NCBI RefSeq assembly: GCF_029887875.1
Contig: NZ_JARXRM010000045.1
Span: 296,409 to 360,408 of the forward strand
Source: Luteimonas endophytica
Lineage (GTDB): Bacteria; Pseudomonadota; Gammaproteobacteria; Xanthomonadales; Xanthomonadaceae
Direction: 5' to 3'
DNA: 64,000 nt
The position numbers and the translations under genes were made by a program. This document shows, one piece after another, positions 17,665-28,688 of this stretch (position 1 is the first letter of the stretch; each line of letters opens with the position of its first letter). Under the pieces are notes generated by a model, which ran no database searches, was not told where the DNA came from, and worked only from the letters and a program-made list of their open reading frames with translations.

Positions 17665-18235
17665 GGAAGCGTTCCTCGTAGAGTTCGATCTCGCTGCGGC
17701 GCGAGAGCAGGTAGCCGAGCTCGTCGACGCCCTCGAGCAGGCAGGTCCGCGCAAACGCGTCCAGCGGAAAGCGGTACACGTCGTTGCCGGGCGTGCGCAG
17801 CTCGCGGGTGGCGACGTCGATCTCCAGCTCGTCGTCGGGCCGCTGCATCAGCGCCTGTACCGCCGCCTCCGGCAGCACCACCGGCAGCAGCCCGTTCTTG
17901 AGCGCGTTGCTGCGGAAGATGTCGGCGATCTGGCTGCTGACGATGGCGCGCAGGCCGAGGTCGCGCAGCGCCCAGGGCGCGTGTTCGCGCGAGGAGCCGC
18001 AGCCGAAGTTGCGGCCGGCCAGCAGGATGCTGCGGCCGGTGCTGTCGGGCCGGTTGAAGGGGAAGCCCGGATCGGCGCTGCCGTCGGCGCGCCGGCGCCA
18101 GTCGTTGAAGGCATGCTGGCCCAGGCCCTCGCGCTCCGTCGTGGACAGGAACCGCGCGGGGATGATCTGGTCGGTATCGATGTTGGTCTGCGCGAGCACC
18201 ACGCTGCGCGAGACGATGCGGGTCGATGCGGTCAT
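17654..18235 (-). CDS. leuD: 3-isopropylmalate dehydratase small subunit
   Basis: 193 residues; forms the swivelling small subunit that with LeuC isomerises 2-isopropylmalate to 3-isopropylmalate. Seen: [20 protein letters not shown] at the start, [21 protein letters not shown] (the GSSREHA substrate motif near residue 80), [18 protein letters not shown] and the C-terminal [17 protein letters not shown]. Family length is about 200-215, so complete. The 103-bp spacer to leuC has no gene and no obvious hairpin with a T-run. Overlaps leuB by 11 bp. Confidence 0.95.
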   Translation of the reverse strand: MTASTRIVSRSVVLAQTNIDTDQIIPARFLSTTEREGLGQHAFNDWRRRADGSADPGFPFNRPDSTGRSILLAGRNFGCGSSREHAPWALRDLGLRAIVSSQIADIFRSNALKNGLLPVVLPEAAVQALMQRPDDELEIDVATRELRTPGNDVYRFPLDAFARTCLLEGVDELGYLLSRRSEIELYEERFHAR

Positions 18236-18338
18236 GGGGGCGATCCTGGTGGGGTCGTGAGTCGGGTGTCGGGGAAGGCAGCAGACGATCCGGGCGGCGC
18301 CCGCCGCAGGCGGCGGGCATGGACGGCGCGGTCGCGGC

Positions 18339-19766
18339 TCACGCCACCTCCCGCCGCGCCTGCGGTGCCGCGAACAGCTCGCGCGGGTCGGACACGCAGC
18401 CGTGCACCGCGGCCCAGGCGGCGGTCAGCGGCGAGGCGAGCAGGGTGCGCGAGCCGGGCCCCTGCCGGCCCTCGAAGTTGCGGTTGCTGGTGCTCACCGC
18501 GAGTTGGCCGGGCGCCACCAGGTCGCCGTTCATGGCGATGCACATCGAGCAGCCCGGCTCGCGCCACTCCGCGCCGGCCGCACGCACGATCTCGGGAATG
18601 CCTTCGGCCTCGGCCTCGCGCTTGACCTGCTCGGAGCCGGGCACCACCAGCATGCGCACGCGCGGGGCGATCCTGCGCCCGCGCAGCACCTGCGCCACCT
18701 CGCGCAGGTCGCGCAGGCGGCCGTTGGTGCAGGAGCCGACGAACACCACGTCGACCGGGGTGCCCTGCAGCGGCCGCCCCGGGGCGAGTTGCATGTAGTC
18801 CAGGCCCTTCTGCGCGGCCGCGTCGGCGGCCTCCGGGATCGCCCGATCGACGGCGATCGCGGTGCCCGGATGCGTGCCCCAGGTCAGGGTGGGGCGGATG
18901 TCGCGCGCGTCGAGCGTCACCTCGGCGTCGAACTGCGCGCCGGGGTCGCTCCGCAGCTCGCGCCAGCGCGCCCGTGCGGCGTCGAACGCCGCGCCCCTGG
19001 GGGCCCGGGGGGCCTTTGCGAGCCAGGCGAACGTGGTCTCGTCCGGTGCCACCATCCCGGCGCGGGCGCCGGCCTCGATCGACATGTTGCACAGGGTCAT
19101 GCGCTCTTCCATGTCCATCGCGCGGATGGTCGAGCCGCGGTACTCGATCACGTGGCCGGTGCCGCCGTTGACGCCGATCGCGCCGATGACGTGGAGGATC
19201 ACGTCCTTGGCGCCGACGCCCGGCGCCAGCTCGCCTTCCACGTTGACCGCCATCGTTTTCGGGCGGCGCTGCAGCAGGCACTGGGTGGCCAGCACGTGGC
19301 CGACCTCGCTGGTGCCGATGCCGAACGCCAACGCGCCGAAGGCGCCGTGGGTTGAGGTGTGGCTGTCGCCGCAGACGATGGTCATGCCGGGCTGGGTGAA
19401 GCCCATCTCCGGTGCGAACACGTGGACGATGCCGCGCTGGTCGGAGCCGAAATCGAACAGTTCGATGCCCGCCGCGGCGCAGTTGCGCGCCAGCATCTCG
19501 ACCTGGCTCTCGGAGGCCGGGGTGTAGTAGGGCAGACGGCCGTCGGCGCCGCGCGGCAGGGTCGGCGTGGAGTGGTCCATCGTCGCCTTGGTCAGGTCGG
19601 GGCGACGCGGCGCCAGCCCGCGCGCGCGCAGCTCCGAGAACGCCTGCGGCGAGGTCACCTCGTGGATCAGGTGCAGATCGACGTACAGCACCGCGGGCGC
19701 GGCGTCGGTTTCGGGGACCACGACGTGCGCGTCCCACAGTTTGTCGAACAGGGTGGTGGCAGTCAT
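18339..19766 (-). CDS. leuC: 3-isopropylmalate dehydratase large subunit
   Basis: 475-residue aconitase-family subunit carrying the [4Fe-4S] cluster. Seen: [12 protein letters not shown] start (fixes ATG at 19766), DHSTPT near 60, the [19 protein letters not shown] active-site segment, the first cluster cysteine in VGSCTNGRL and the paired cysteines in [13 protein letters not shown], and the closing [11 protein letters not shown]. Length is usual (about 465-480). Preceded by an 89-bp spacer after leuA, so the pair is not overlapping; ribosome site GGAAGG-type is not obvious on the minus strand. Works with LeuD in the second leucine-specific step. Confidence 0.95.
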   Translation of the reverse strand: MTATTLFDKLWDAHVVVPETDAAPAVLYVDLHLIHEVTSPQAFSELRARGLAPRRPDLTKATMDHSTPTLPRGADGRLPYYTPASESQVEMLARNCAAAGIELFDFGSDQRGIVHVFAPEMGFTQPGMTIVCGDSHTSTHGAFGALAFGIGTSEVGHVLATQCLLQRRPKTMAVNVEGELAPGVGAKDVILHVIGAIGVNGGTGHVIEYRGSTIRAMDMEERMTLCNMSIEAGARAGMVAPDETTFAWLAKAPRAPRGAAFDAARARWRELRSDPGAQFDAEVTLDARDIRPTLTWGTHPGTAIAVDRAIPEAADAAAQKGLDYMQLAPGRPLQGTPVDVVFVGSCTNGRLRDLREVAQVLRGRRIAPRVRMLVVPGSEQVKREAEAEGIPEIVRAAGAEWREPGCSMCIAMNGDLVAPGQLAVSTSNRNFEGRQGPGSRTLLASPLTAAWAAVHGCVSDPRELFAAPQARREVA

Positions 19767-19855
19767 GTCGGAAGGGTGTCCGGTCTGGTCGGGCGCCCCG
19801 TTTCCCCGTGGTCCGGGGCCGGGAAGTGGGGGCGAAGCGGTCTGGCGAGGGGCGC

Positions 19856-21427
19856 TCACGCGTGCGCGGCCTGGCGCTGCGGCTGCAGCTGGCGCGCCCG
19901 CAGCACCCGGTTGGCGATGTCCAGCCAGGCCAGGGCGCTGGCCTCGATGACGTCGGTGCTGGTGCCGGTGCCCTCCCAGGCGTCGTCTCCGCAGCGCACG
20001 CTGAGGTTGGCCTCGCCGCGCGCGTCGGCGCCGATGCCGACGCTGTGCACCTGGTAGCTTTCCAGCTGCAGATCGACCCCGGTCGCCGCCGCCAGGGCGG
20101 AGAACAGCGCGTCGACCGGGCCGTCGCCGAGCGCGCGCTTGCCGATGCTGCGGCCGTCGGGGTCGGACAGCTCGATCTCGGCGCTGGCGCGCTGGCCGCG
20201 ATCGCTGACCGTCATCGACGCCAGCCGGAAGCCGTCGCCGCGGATGTCGCCGTGCATCAGCGCCTCCAGGTCGCGGTCCTCGACCACCCGTTGGCGCTCG
20301 CACAGCGCCTTGAACCCGGCGAAGGCCTGGTCCAGCTGTCCTTCGCCGAGGGTGTAGCCGAGCGCGCGCAGCCGGTGCGAGACCGCGGCGCGGCCGCTGT
20401 GCCGGCCCAGCACCATCTTCGAAGCGGGCCAGCCGACATCCTCGGGATTCATGATCTCGTAGGTGCCGCGGTGGCGCAGCATGCCGTGCTGGTGGATGCC
20501 GGACTCGTGGGCGAAGGCGTTGGCGCCGACCACCGCCTTGTTGCGCTGCACCGGCATCCCCACCAGCCGCGACAGCAGCTTGGAGGCGGGCACCAGCTGG
20601 CGGGTATCGATGCCGGTGTCGGCGTTGTACCAGGCGCCGCGCACCTTCAGCGCCATCACCAGCTCCTCCATGGCGCAGTTGCCGGCGCGCTCGCCGATCC
20701 CGTTGATGGTGCATTCCACCTGGCGCGCGCCGCCCTCGATCGCCGCCAGCGAGTTGGCCACCGCCATGCCCAGGTCGTCGTGGCAGTGCGCGCTGAACAC
20801 CACCTCGCGGGCGCCGGGCACGGTGGCGATCAGATGCGCGAACAGCGCCCGCATCTCCTCGGGGGTGGTGTAGCCCAGGGTGTCGGGCACGTTGATGGTA
20901 GTGGCGCCGGCGGCGATCGCCGCCCCGACCACCTCCGCCAGGAACTCGCGCTCGGTACGGGTGCCGTCCTCGGTGGAGAACTCGACGTCGTCGACGAAGC
21001 CGCGGGCCTGGGCCACGCAGGCAGCGGCGGTGTCGAGCACCTGCGCCTTCGACATTCGTAGCTTGTGCTCACGGTGCAGCGCGCTGGTGGAGATGAACAC
21101 GTGCAGCCGCGGCCGGGCCGCGCCGTCCAGCGCCCGCGCCGAGGCCTCGATGTCGGCCGGCAGGCAGCGCGAGAGCACCGCCAGCACCGGGGTGCGCACT
21201 TCGCGGGCGATCAGCCGCGCCGCCTCGCGGTCGGATTCCGAGCTGGCCGGGAAACCGGTCTCGATCACGTCCACGCCGAGCCCGGCGAGCGCACGTGCCA
21301 TCACCACCTTCTGCCGCGGGGTCATGCTGCAGCCGGGCGACTGCTCGCCGTCGCGCAGGGTGGTGTCGAAGATCCGGACCTGGGCCGGCGTGGCCGCGTT
21401 GCCGGGCGCGGGCTTGGTGTCGTTCAT
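19856..21427 (-). CDS. leuA: 2-isopropylmalate synthase
   Basis: 523 residues; condenses acetyl-CoA with 2-oxoisovalerate, the committed leucine step. Catalytic TIM barrel: [18 protein letters not shown] near 18-35 with the metal-binding Asp, [20 protein letters not shown] near 225, NGIGERAGN. The linker [13 protein letters not shown] and the C-terminal allosteric LeuA_dimer domain (about 395-510, with [17 protein letters not shown]) are present, so leucine feedback is expected. Start at 21427 overlaps the ilvA stop by 4 bp (ATGA). A much longer open frame continues upstream but is a GC-driven shadow of ilvA. Confidence 0.95.
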   Translation of the reverse strand: MNDTKPAPGNAATPAQVRIFDTTLRDGEQSPGCSMTPRQKVVMARALAGLGVDVIETGFPASSESDREAARLIAREVRTPVLAVLSRCLPADIEASARALDGAARPRLHVFISTSALHREHKLRMSKAQVLDTAAACVAQARGFVDDVEFSTEDGTRTEREFLAEVVGAAIAAGATTINVPDTLGYTTPEEMRALFAHLIATVPGAREVVFSAHCHDDLGMAVANSLAAIEGGARQVECTINGIGERAGNCAMEELVMALKVRGAWYNADTGIDTRQLVPASKLLSRLVGMPVQRNKAVVGANAFAHESGIHQHGMLRHRGTYEIMNPEDVGWPASKMVLGRHSGRAAVSHRLRALGYTLGEGQLDQAFAGFKALCERQRVVEDRDLEALMHGDIRGDGFRLASMTVSDRGQRASAEIELSDPDGRSIGKRALGDGPVDALFSALAAATGVDLQLESYQVHSVGIGADARGEANLSVRCGDDAWEGTGTSTDVIEASALAWLDIANRVLRARQLQPQRQAAHA

Positions 21428-22548
21428 GCGGGGAGTACCTCTTCGCAGCGGTGGACGGTGCGCGGCGGGGGCGGGACGGCGCCGGGGCGGCGCCCGGCGT
21501 CGAGGATTCGGGGCAGGCCGGGTGCGGGCGCGGCGACCGCTTCGCGGCGCCGCCGCCGCGGTCGCCGTGGCGGCCGCGGCCGCACCTCGGCGAGCAGCCG
21601 CGAGAGCACCGCGGCGTCGAGATTGCCGCCGGAGACCACCGCGCACTTGCGCCGGCCGGCGACGCGGCGGCCGGCCGCGAGCGCCAGCGCGCCGGCGCCC
21701 TCGGCGATCACGTGTTCCTCCAGCGCCAGCCGCACCAGGGTCTCGCGCAGCTCGGCCTCGCGCACGATCACCACGTCGTCGAGCAGCTCCGCCAGCAGCA
21801 TGCGGGTGAGCCGGCCGGGCTCCCTGACCCGCACGCCATCGGCCAGCGAGGCGGCCGGCTCTGCACCGGTGGGCTCGCCGCGCAGCGCGCGCGCCATCGC
21901 GTCGACGCCTTCGACCTGCGCGCCGACGATGCGCACGCGCCGGGACGCTTGCGCCCCGGACAGACACGCAGATTTCAGCGCCAGGGCGACGCCGGCCGCC
22001 AGCCCGCCGCCGCCGATCGGGACCAGCACCACGTCCGGATTCATCGCCGCGGCGATCTCCAGGCCGACGGTCCCCTGGCCGGCGATCACGTCCGGATCGT
22101 CGAAGGCCGACAGCAGCCGGTAGCCGTTCTGCGCGGCCAGCTCGACGGCGAAGGCGCGCGCCTGATCGTAGCCGTCGCCGTGCAGGCGCACGGTGGCGCC
22201 CCAGTGCGCCACGCCCGCCACCTTGGTCTGCGGCGCGCATTTGGGCATCACCGTGATCGCCTGCACCCCGAGCCGGTACGCGGCCCAGGCCAGGCCCTGG
22301 GCGTGGTTGCCGGCGGAGGCGGCGATCACCGGGCGGTGGTCGCCGCGCTCGCGCGCCGCCAGCAGCGCGTTGAGCGCGCCGCGCACCTTGTAGGAGCCGG
22401 TGCGCTGCAGGTTCTCCAGCTTCAGCCAGCAGCCGAAGCGTTCGGCGTGGTGCAGCGGGGTGACGTCGAGATAGCGGCGCAGCCGCGCCTGTGCGGCCAG
22501 CACGTCGGCGGCGGTGACGGATCCGGTGCGGGCGACGTCGGGCTCCAT
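21424..22548 (-). CDS. ilvA: threonine dehydratase, short form without regulatory domain
   Basis: 374 residues; PLP enzyme converting threonine to 2-oxobutyrate, the entry to isoleucine. Catalytic lysine in [14 protein letters not shown] (Lys54), ASAGNHAQG (78-86), the PLP-phosphate loop GGGGLAAG (180-187) and SGGNLD (306-311). The catalytic domain ends near residue 320; there is no ACT-like C-terminal regulatory domain as in E. coli IlvA (514 aa). Instead the last ~50 residues are Arg/Pro-rich low complexity ([13 protein letters not shown]...). Starts 8 bp after the ilvE stop. By fold it could equally be called TdcB-type; operon position argues for a biosynthetic role, perhaps insensitive to isoleucine. 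Confidence 0.9.
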   Translation of the reverse strand: MEPDVARTGSVTAADVLAAQARLRRYLDVTPLHHAERFGCWLKLENLQRTGSYKVRGALNALLAARERGDHRPVIAASAGNHAQGLAWAAYRLGVQAITVMPKCAPQTKVAGVAHWGATVRLHGDGYDQARAFAVELAAQNGYRLLSAFDDPDVIAGQGTVGLEIAAAMNPDVVLVPIGGGGLAAGVALALKSACLSGAQASRRVRIVGAQVEGVDAMARALRGEPTGAEPAASLADGVRVREPGRLTRMLLAELLDDVVIVREAELRETLVRLALEEHVIAEGAGALALAAGRRVAGRRKCAVVSGGNLDAAVLSRLLAEVRPRPPRRPRRRRREAVAAPAPGLPRILDAGRRPGAVPPPPRTVHRCEEVLPA

Positions 22549-22556
22549 GGTCGCGC

Positions 22557-23471
22557 TCAGACCGGCGTCAGCCAGGCGGCGGAGGCGGACTCCTGGCCGC
22601 GGATCACCCTGCCATACAACGCTGCCAGTTCGCGGCTGACCGGGTTGTCGCCGTAATCGCGGTCCTCGATGCGGGCGATCGGTGCCACCTCGGCGGCGGT
22701 GCCGCAGGCGAACACCTCGTCGGCGGCGAGCAGTTCCTCCAGGCTCAGCGGGCGAACCTCGGCGCCGGTCAGGGCGATCAGGGTGTCGCGGGTGATGCCG
22801 GGCAAGGCGTCGCGGTGCGCGACCGCGGTCACCCGCCCGCCGTCGACCACGAACAGGTTGGCGCCGGTGCACTCGACCACGTAGCCGTCGCGGTCGACGA
22901 ACAGGGCTTCGTCGAAGCCGCGCGCCTTGCTCTCGCGCTTGGCCAGGATCGAGTTGACGTAGGCGCCGCACAGTTTCAGCGGCGGCAGCGAATCGGCCGG
23001 GTTGCGCCGCCAGCTGGAAACGCCCACGGTGGCGCGGGCACCGTTCAGGTGCACGCGGGTGGCGGTGGTCGACACCATCATGTGTTGCGGGTGGCCCTCC
23101 ACATCGAGGCCGAAGCCGCCGGCGCCGAACCACGCCAGCGGGCGGATATAGGCGTCGCGGTGGCGGTTGGCGCGCAGCGTCGCCAGCACCGCCTCGATCG
23201 CCGCGTCGAGGTCGAAGTCCATGCCCAACAGTTCGGCGCCGCGGCGCATCCGCTCCATGTGCTCGGGCAGGCGGAACACCGCAGCGCCCTCGGCGGTGGC
23301 GTAGGCGCGGATCCCTTCGAACACGCCGCTGCCGTAGTGCATCGCGTGGGTGGTCAGGTCGGCCTGCAGGGTCTCGACGTCGGCCAGGGCGCCGTCGAAC
23401 CAGAGCTGGGGTCGAGGAGCGTGGCCGGCATCGGTGATCGGCGTGACGGTGGCGGTACTGGTAGCGGACAT
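22557..23471 (-). CDS. ilvE: branched-chain amino acid aminotransferase
   Basis: 304 residues, fold-type IV PLP aminotransferase making Leu, Ile and Val from their 2-oxo acids with glutamate. Seen: [35 protein letters not shown] (active-site pocket), [20 protein letters not shown] with the PLP lysine in [26 protein letters not shown] and the PLP-phosphate loop [12 protein letters not shown]. Full length. Separated from ilvM by 107 bp with no gene, and from ilvA by 8 bp. The first 20 residues ([16 protein letters not shown]) are a variable leader. Confidence 0.94.
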   Translation of the reverse strand: MSATSTATVTPITDAGHAPRPQLWFDGALADVETLQADLTTHAMHYGSGVFEGIRAYATAEGAAVFRLPEHMERMRRGAELLGMDFDLDAAIEAVLATLRANRHRDAYIRPLAWFGAGGFGLDVEGHPQHMMVSTTATRVHLNGARATVGVSSWRRNPADSLPPLKLCGAYVNSILAKRESKARGFDEALFVDRDGYVVECTGANLFVVDGGRVTAVAHRDALPGITRDTLIALTGAEVRPLSLEELLAADEVFACGTAAEVAPIARIEDRDYGDNPVSRELAALYGRVIRGQESASAAWLTPV

Positions 23472-23578
23472 CGGTGGGTTCCGTGGTGGCGTTCGCAGTG
23501 CGGGATGGGGCGGTCAGGATCGGCTCGCAGCAGCGAGTGCTGGCGGACGCGCGGCGGCCGGGGCCGGGCTGCGCGGAT

Positions 23579-23815
23579 TCAGGCGCATGGCGACACCTCC
23601 ACCGACAGGCAGTCGTGCAGCTTCGCCAGCTGCCCGCGCAGGGCCTCGTCGCTGCGCTCGCCCTCGACGGTCATGCGCAGGTACCAGCGGTCGCCATCCG
23701 GGCGGGTCTCGCCGTCGACCGACAGCGGGCGGAAACCGCGGCGCTCGGCGGCGCCGAGCACGCGCACCAGCGCGCCCTCGGCGCTGCGCAGGGTCAGATC
23801 AAGCCGGTAGCGCAT
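23579..23815 (-). CDS. ilvM: acetolactate synthase small subunit, IlvM type (ACT domain)
   Basis: 78 residues, a single ACT domain: MRYRLDLTLRSAEGALVRVL, AAERRGFRPLSVDGE and RWYLRMTVEGERSDEALRGQ, then LAKLHDCLSVEVSPC. This is the short IlvM form (E. coli 87 aa) rather than the longer valine-responsive IlvN/IlvH. Start at 23815 overlaps the end of ilvG by 17 bp. It would activate or stabilise the IlvG catalytic subunit. The gene is short enough to be missed by length-filtered annotation, but its position and composition leave little doubt. Confidence 0.88.
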   Translation of the reverse strand: MRYRLDLTLRSAEGALVRVLGAAERRGFRPLSVDGETRPDGDRWYLRMTVEGERSDEALRGQLAKLHDCLSVEVSPCA

Positions 23816-25646
23816 GGGTGGGGTCCTCGGGGGCGGTGCGGGCGGGAGCGGTTGCGCCGGTCGGCAGCGACGAGACTTCGTCGGCGTCGAGCATCTGCGC
23901 GTTGTTGTGGTTGGGCGGCACCAACGGCCAGACGTTGGCGGTCGGATCGATGGCCACGTGCAGCAGCGCCGGGCCCGGCACCGCCAGCAGGCGTTGCAGC
24001 GCGGCATCGATGCCGTCGCCGCGCGACAGCGAGATCGCCTCGATGCCGAACGCCCGCGCGACCACCGCGAAGTCGGGGTTGTCGGACAGGTCGATCTCCG
24101 AGTAGCGGCGCTCGAAGAACAGCTCCTGCCACTGCCGCACCATGCCCAGCGCCTGGTTGTCGAGCACCACGATCTTCACCGGCAGGCGGTAGCGCGCCAC
24201 GGTCGCCAGCTCCTGCACGTTCATCAGGAAGGAGCCGTCGCCGCTGACGCACACCACCTGCGCGGCCGGGTCCTGCAGCTGTGCGCCGATCGCCGCCGGC
24301 AGGCCGAAGCCCATCGCCCCGAGCGCGCCGCTGGTCAGGTGCCGGCGCGGATGGGCGAAACGGCAATGTTGCGCCACCCACATCTGGTGCTGGCCGACGT
24401 CGCAGCTGACGATCGCCTCCGGGGCCAGCTCAGACAGGCGCCGCAGCAGCTTCGGCGCGTACACGCCCTCGCCGGGGGCGTCGTAGCGCGCCGCGAAGCG
24501 GCGGCTGCGGCGTTCGCACAGGTCGCCCCAGGCGCGGCGCGCGTCGGCGTGGCGCCCCTCTCGCGCCTGCGCGGCGCAGGGCGCGGTGAGTCGCTCCAGC
24601 GCGGCGGCGACATCGCCGTGCACGGCGACGTCGACCGCGCGCAGCTTGCCGATCTCGCAGCCGTCGGCATCCAGGTGCAGCACCCGCGCCTCGGGGGCGA
24701 ACTCGGCCAGCTTGCCGGTGGCGCGGTCGTCGAAGCGGGCGCCGACCACGATCAGCAGATCGCTCTCCTGCACCGCGTGGTTGGCGGCGCGGCCGCCGTG
24801 CATGCCCAGCATGCCGAGGTTGCACGGGTGGGCCGCGGGCAGCGCGCCCAGCGCCTTCAGGGTCAGCACGGCGGGAATGCGGGTCCGGTCGACGAACTCG
24901 CGAAACGCCTCCACCGCGCCGGCCAGGGCGATGCCGCCGCCGCCGTACAGCACCGGGCGCTGGGCCTGCGCGATCAGCGCCGCGGCGGCGTGCAGCGAGG
25001 CCTCCGCGGCGGTCTCCACCGGAGTCGCCGCCAGCGGTACGTGCGCGGGCAGGTGGGAGGCGTCGCCGATCTGCACGTCCTTGGGCAGGTCGATCAGGAC
25101 CGGCCCCGGGCGCCCGGAGCGGGCGATACGGAACGCCTCGGCCAGCATCGCGGGCAGGGCGTCGACGCTGCGCGGCAGGAAGCTGTGCTTGACGATCGGC
25201 ATGGTCATGCCGAAGACGTCCAGCTCCTGGAAGGCGTCGGTGCCCATCAGCGGCGTCGCCACCTGGCCGGTGATGACCACCATCGGCACCGAGTCCAGCA
25301 TCGCGTCGGCGATCCCGGTGACCAGGTTGGAGGCGCCGGGGCCGGAGGTGGCCACGCACACCCCGACCCGGCCGCTGGCGCGCGCGTAGCCGTTGGCGGC
25401 GAACGCCGCGCCCTGCTCGTGGCGGACCAGCACATGGCGCAGCGCGGCGCCGTGCAGGGCGTCGTAGAACGGCATGATCGCCCCGCCGGGGTAGCCGAAC
25501 AGGGTGTCCACGCCCTCCGCCGCCAGCGCCTGCACCAGCCAGCGCGCGCCGTTGACGGGCGCGGCCGCCGGAGCCGGTGCGGGCGCGGCCATGGCCGCGC
25601 CCGCCTCTTCTGCCGCGGCGCGCGCCGCCGCTGCGCGCGCGCTCAT
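23799..25646 (-). CDS. ilvG: acetolactate synthase large (catalytic) subunit
   Basis: 615 residues; ThDP/FAD enzyme forming 2-acetolactate and 2-aceto-2-hydroxybutyrate. Seen: GVDTLFGYPGGAIMPFYDAL, the catalytic Glu region VRHEQGAAFAANGYARASG, CVATSGPGASNLVTGIADA, TPLMGTDAFQELD and the ThDP motif SGDGSFLMNVQELATVARY ending in VVLDNQALGMVRQWQELFF. The first ~28 residues are Ala-rich low complexity; a start at MAAPAPAP (about 18 residues in) is possible. Start overlaps the ilvC stop by one base (TGATG). The C-terminal tail after PNHNNAQM is also Ala/Thr/Pro-rich. Paired with ilvM. Confidence 0.94.
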   Translation of the reverse strand: MSARAAAARAAAEEAGAAMAAPAPAPAAAPVNGARWLVQALAAEGVDTLFGYPGGAIMPFYDALHGAALRHVLVRHEQGAAFAANGYARASGRVGVCVATSGPGASNLVTGIADAMLDSVPMVVITGQVATPLMGTDAFQELDVFGMTMPIVKHSFLPRSVDALPAMLAEAFRIARSGRPGPVLIDLPKDVQIGDASHLPAHVPLAATPVETAAEASLHAAAALIAQAQRPVLYGGGGIALAGAVEAFREFVDRTRIPAVLTLKALGALPAAHPCNLGMLGMHGGRAANHAVQESDLLIVVGARFDDRATGKLAEFAPEARVLHLDADGCEIGKLRAVDVAVHGDVAAALERLTAPCAAQAREGRHADARRAWGDLCERRSRRFAARYDAPGEGVYAPKLLRRLSELAPEAIVSCDVGQHQMWVAQHCRFAHPRRHLTSGALGAMGFGLPAAIGAQLQDPAAQVVCVSGDGSFLMNVQELATVARYRLPVKIVVLDNQALGMVRQWQELFFERRYSEIDLSDNPDFAVVARAFGIEAISLSRGDGIDAALQRLLAVPGPALLHVAIDPTANVWPLVPPNHNNAQMLDADEVSSLPTGATAPARTAPEDPTHALPA

Positions 25647-26671
25647 CACGCCGCCTCGGACCGGGCGGCCGGGGCCGGCGCGGCGGGTGCGGCCGCCGGC
25701 TGCGGCGCCGGCTGTTCCAGCCACTTCATCGCCCCGCGCAGGCGCTTGCCGACTTCTTCGATCGGGTGCTCGAGATCGGCCTGCTTGAGCGCCTTGTAGT
25801 TGCCGTTGCCGGCGGCGTACTCGGCGATCCACTGCCGCGCGAAGGTGCCGTCCTGGATCTCGGTCAGGATCTTCTTCATCTGCGCGCGGGCGTGATCGTC
25901 GATCACGTAGGGGCCGCGGGTGAGATCGCCGTACTGCGCGGTCTCGCTGATGAACTCGTGCATGCGGGTGATGCCGCCCTCGTACAGCAGGTCGACGATC
26001 AGCTTCAGCTCGTGCAGGCACTCGTAGTACGCCACCTCGGGCTGGTAGCCGGCCTCGACCAGGGTTTCCCAGCCGGCCTGCACCAGCTTGGTGGCGCCAC
26101 CGCACAGCACCGCCTGCTCGCCGAACAGGTCGGTCTCGGTCTCCTCCTTGAAGGTGGTGCGGATCGCGTTCTGGCGCGCGCCGCCGATCCCGGCGCAGTA
26201 GGTCAGCGCGAGCTGCTCGGCGCGGCCGCTGGTGTCCTGGTGCACGGCATACACCGCGGGCACGCCGCGGCCGATCTCGTACTCGCGCCGGACCAGTGCG
26301 CCCGGGCCCTTCGGCGCCACCAGCACCACGTCGAGGTCGGCGCGCGGCTCGATCTGGCCGTAGTGCACGTTGAAGCCGTGCGCGAACAGCAGGCAGGCGC
26401 CCTCGCGCATCGCCGGGGCGATCACCTCGCGGTACAGCTGCGGCTGCACCATGTCCGGGGTCAGGACCGCGACGATGTCGGCGCCGGCCGCGGCCTCCGC
26501 GGGCGTCTGCACCGCGAAACCGTCGGCGGCCGCCTTGATCGAGGTCGGGCCGCCCGGGCGCAGGCCGACGCGCACGTCGAAGCCTGAGTCGCGCAGGTTG
26601 AGCGCGTGGGCGCGGCCCTGGCTGCCGTAGCCGAGGATGGCGATGGTGGGCTTGCTGGTGTCGCTGGTCAT
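25646..26671 (-). CDS. ilvC: ketol-acid reductoisomerase (class I)
   Basis: 341 residues; Mg2+/NADPH enzyme turning acetohydroxy acids into dihydroxy acids. NADPH-binding [17 protein letters not shown] near 14-30, [12 protein letters not shown], the metal-ligand region [17 protein letters not shown], and the C-terminal knotted domain with [18 protein letters not shown] and [17 protein letters not shown], where the acidic ligands sit. The last ~20 residues are an Ala/Pro tail not found in most homologues. Lies 30 bp after ilvD and overlaps the ilvG start by one base. Dinucleotide preference NADPH is inferred from the Arg/Ser around the beta2 loop. Confidence 0.95.
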   Translation of the reverse strand: MTSDTSKPTIAILGYGSQGRAHALNLRDSGFDVRVGLRPGGPTSIKAAADGFAVQTPAEAAAGADIVAVLTPDMVQPQLYREVIAPAMREGACLLFAHGFNVHYGQIEPRADLDVVLVAPKGPGALVRREYEIGRGVPAVYAVHQDTSGRAEQLALTYCAGIGGARQNAIRTTFKEETETDLFGEQAVLCGGATKLVQAGWETLVEAGYQPEVAYYECLHELKLIVDLLYEGGITRMHEFISETAQYGDLTRGPYVIDDHARAQMKKILTEIQDGTFARQWIAEYAAGNGNYKALKQADLEHPIEEVGKRLRGAMKWLEQPAPQPAAAPAAPAPAARSEAA

Positions 26672-26701
26672 GGCTGGATCCGTTGCGCAGTGGAGGGAAG
26701 G

Positions 26702-28540
26702 TCAGTCGTCGGTGAGGGTTGCGCCGATCGGCGGGCGTGCCCGCGCGCCGCTGCCGGAGGGGGGCGATCCGGCAGCGGCGGCGGTCGCGACGCTTTCTCC
26801 AACGGCCGTGGGACCGGCGGAAAGCGCGGGGGCGGCAGCGGCGGCTTGCGCCCGCGGCGTGCCCGGGGCGCTCGCGCCCGAGCCTGCCTGCAGCGGCCCC
26901 GGTGCGGTGACCGCGCCGCGCGAAGCGGAGCCGACCAGCCGCGCGAACTTGGCCAGCGCGCCGGTGGTCACGCGCGGGGCGATCCGCGCCGGCTGGCGCC
27001 GGTCGAGGTCCGCATCGGTGGAGAAGGTGCGCGAGGCCACGTCGATGGTCACGGTGTCGCCCTCGCGCAGCCGCGCCAGCGGCCCCTCGCAGGCCGCTTC
27101 CGGGGCGACGTGGCCGACCATGAAGCCGCGGGTGGCGCCGGAGAAGCGGCCGTCGGTGACCAGCGCCACGTCGTCGCCCAGCCCCTGGCCGACCAGCGCC
27201 GCGGTCACCGCCAGCATCTCGCGCATGCCGGGCCCGCCGACCGGGCCCTCGAAGCGGATCACCACCACGTCGCCGACGCGGATTTCGCGCCGCTGCACCG
27301 CGGCGAAACACTCTTCCTCGGAATCGAACACCCGGGCCGGGCCGCTGTGACGGGTGCGGCCGTGCCCGGCCAGCTTGAGGATGCAGCCCTCCGGCGCGAG
27401 GTTGCCGTAGAGGATCGCGTAGCCGCCCTGCGGCTTGACCGGGTCGGCGACGCTGCGTACCACGTCCTGCGGCGCCTCCGGCATCGGCTGCGCATCCAGT
27501 TCCGCGAACAGCGTGCGACCGGCGACGGTGTCGATGTCGTCGATCAGCCCGGCGCTGCGCAGTTCGCGCGCCACCAGCGCGGTGCCGCCCATCTCGAACA
27601 TCTCCCCGGCGGTGTAGCGCCCGCCGGGCTTGAGGTCGGCGATCACCGGGGTCGCGGCCGCGGCGTGGAATTCCTCCAGATCGAACGGCACCCCGGCCTC
27701 GTGCGCGATCGCCAGCAGGTGCAGCGCCGCATTGGTAGAGCCGGCGGTGGCCGACACCGCCCGCGCGGCGTTGCGCAGCGCGACCGGAGAGAGAATCTGC
27801 CGCGGGGTCGGGCCGCCGGAAAACAGCGCCTGCATCACCAGCTCGCCGCAGCGGCGCGCGGCGCCGGGCTTGCCCGGATGCACGGCCGGGATGTCGTTGA
27901 GGCCCAGCGGCGAAAGCCCGAGGAAGGTCAGCACCATCGCCATGGTGTTGGCGGTGAACTGCCCGCCGCAGGCGCCCGCGCCGGGGCAGGCGGCCTTCTC
28001 GATCTCGGCCAGGCCGGCGTCGTCCAGGCGGCCGGCGGCGTGCTGGCCGACCGCCTCGAAGACGTCCTGCACGGTGATCGAGCGGCCGTGGCAGCGGCCC
28101 TGCATGATCGTGCCGCCGTAGAGGATCACGGTGGGGATATCCAGGCGCGCCGCCGCCATCGCCGCCGCGGGGATGGTCTTGTCGCAGCCGCACAGCAGCA
28201 CCATCGCGTCCAGGCAGTGGCCGCTCACCGCCAGTTCGATCGAGTCGGCGATCACCTCGCGGGAGGCCAGCGAGGCGCGCATGCCGCTGCTGCCCATGGC
28301 GATGCCGTCGGTGACCGCGATGGTGTTGAACTCCACCGGCGTACCGCCGCCGTCGCGGATGCCCTCGGCGGCATACGCGGCCAGGTCGCGCAGGCCGAGG
28401 TTGCAGGGCGAGACGTTCGACCAGGTGTGCACCACCGCCACCAGCGGCCGGGCGATCGCGGCGTCGTCCATGCCGGTGGCGCGCAGCATGGCGCGCGCCG
28501 GTGCGTGTTCGGGGCCCTGCTTGATCGCGTCGCTTCGCAC
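26702..28540 (-). CDS. ilvD: dihydroxy-acid dehydratase with long C-terminal tail
   Basis: 612 residues; Fe-S enzyme dehydrating dihydroxy acids to 2-oxo acids in Val/Leu/Ile synthesis. Seen: [27 protein letters not shown] (first cluster Cys), [12 protein letters not shown] (second), [17 protein letters not shown] (third), [17 protein letters not shown] motif [18 protein letters not shown]. The core is the ~545-residue short IlvD form and would normally end at SASRGAV; about 67 further residues of Ala/Gly/Pro/Ser low complexity follow. First structural gene of the ilv-leu operon, preceded by the leader peptide and attenuator. Confidence 0.93.
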   Translation of the reverse strand: MRSDAIKQGPEHAPARAMLRATGMDDAAIARPLVAVVHTWSNVSPCNLGLRDLAAYAAEGIRDGGGTPVEFNTIAVTDGIAMGSSGMRASLASREVIADSIELAVSGHCLDAMVLLCGCDKTIPAAAMAAARLDIPTVILYGGTIMQGRCHGRSITVQDVFEAVGQHAAGRLDDAGLAEIEKAACPGAGACGGQFTANTMAMVLTFLGLSPLGLNDIPAVHPGKPGAARRCGELVMQALFSGGPTPRQILSPVALRNAARAVSATAGSTNAALHLLAIAHEAGVPFDLEEFHAAAATPVIADLKPGGRYTAGEMFEMGGTALVARELRSAGLIDDIDTVAGRTLFAELDAQPMPEAPQDVVRSVADPVKPQGGYAILYGNLAPEGCILKLAGHGRTRHSGPARVFDSEEECFAAVQRREIRVGDVVVIRFEGPVGGPGMREMLAVTAALVGQGLGDDVALVTDGRFSGATRGFMVGHVAPEAACEGPLARLREGDTVTIDVASRTFSTDADLDRRQPARIAPRVTTGALAKFARLVGSASRGAVTAPGPLQAGSGASAPGTPRAQAAAAAPALSAGPTAVGESVATAAAAGSPPSGSGARARPPIGATLTDD

Positions 28541-28623
28541 TCGCCTGTTGTCCTGCCGTGGTGCGGATCCGTCCGCGTGTTCCGCGCGTCCTGCGCGGGT
28601 CGATGGAATTCCGGGGCCCGAAA

Positions 28624-28656
28624 CGAAAAACCCCGCGCCGTTTCGGGCGCGGGGTT
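28624..28656 (-). terminator. Rho-independent attenuator terminator of the ilv-leu operon
   Basis: Transcribed leftward it reads AACCCCGCGCC, a 6-nt loop CGAAAC, GGCGCGGGGTT and then a T-run (TTTTTCG). Left arm is the complement of 28645-28656, right arm of 28629-28639. It sits 33 bp after the leader-peptide stop and 84 bp before ilvD, the expected position of an attenuator. Confidence 0.9.
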
Positions 28657-28688
28657 CAGGTTCTTTAGACCTTCGGGTTTGCTTCTAG

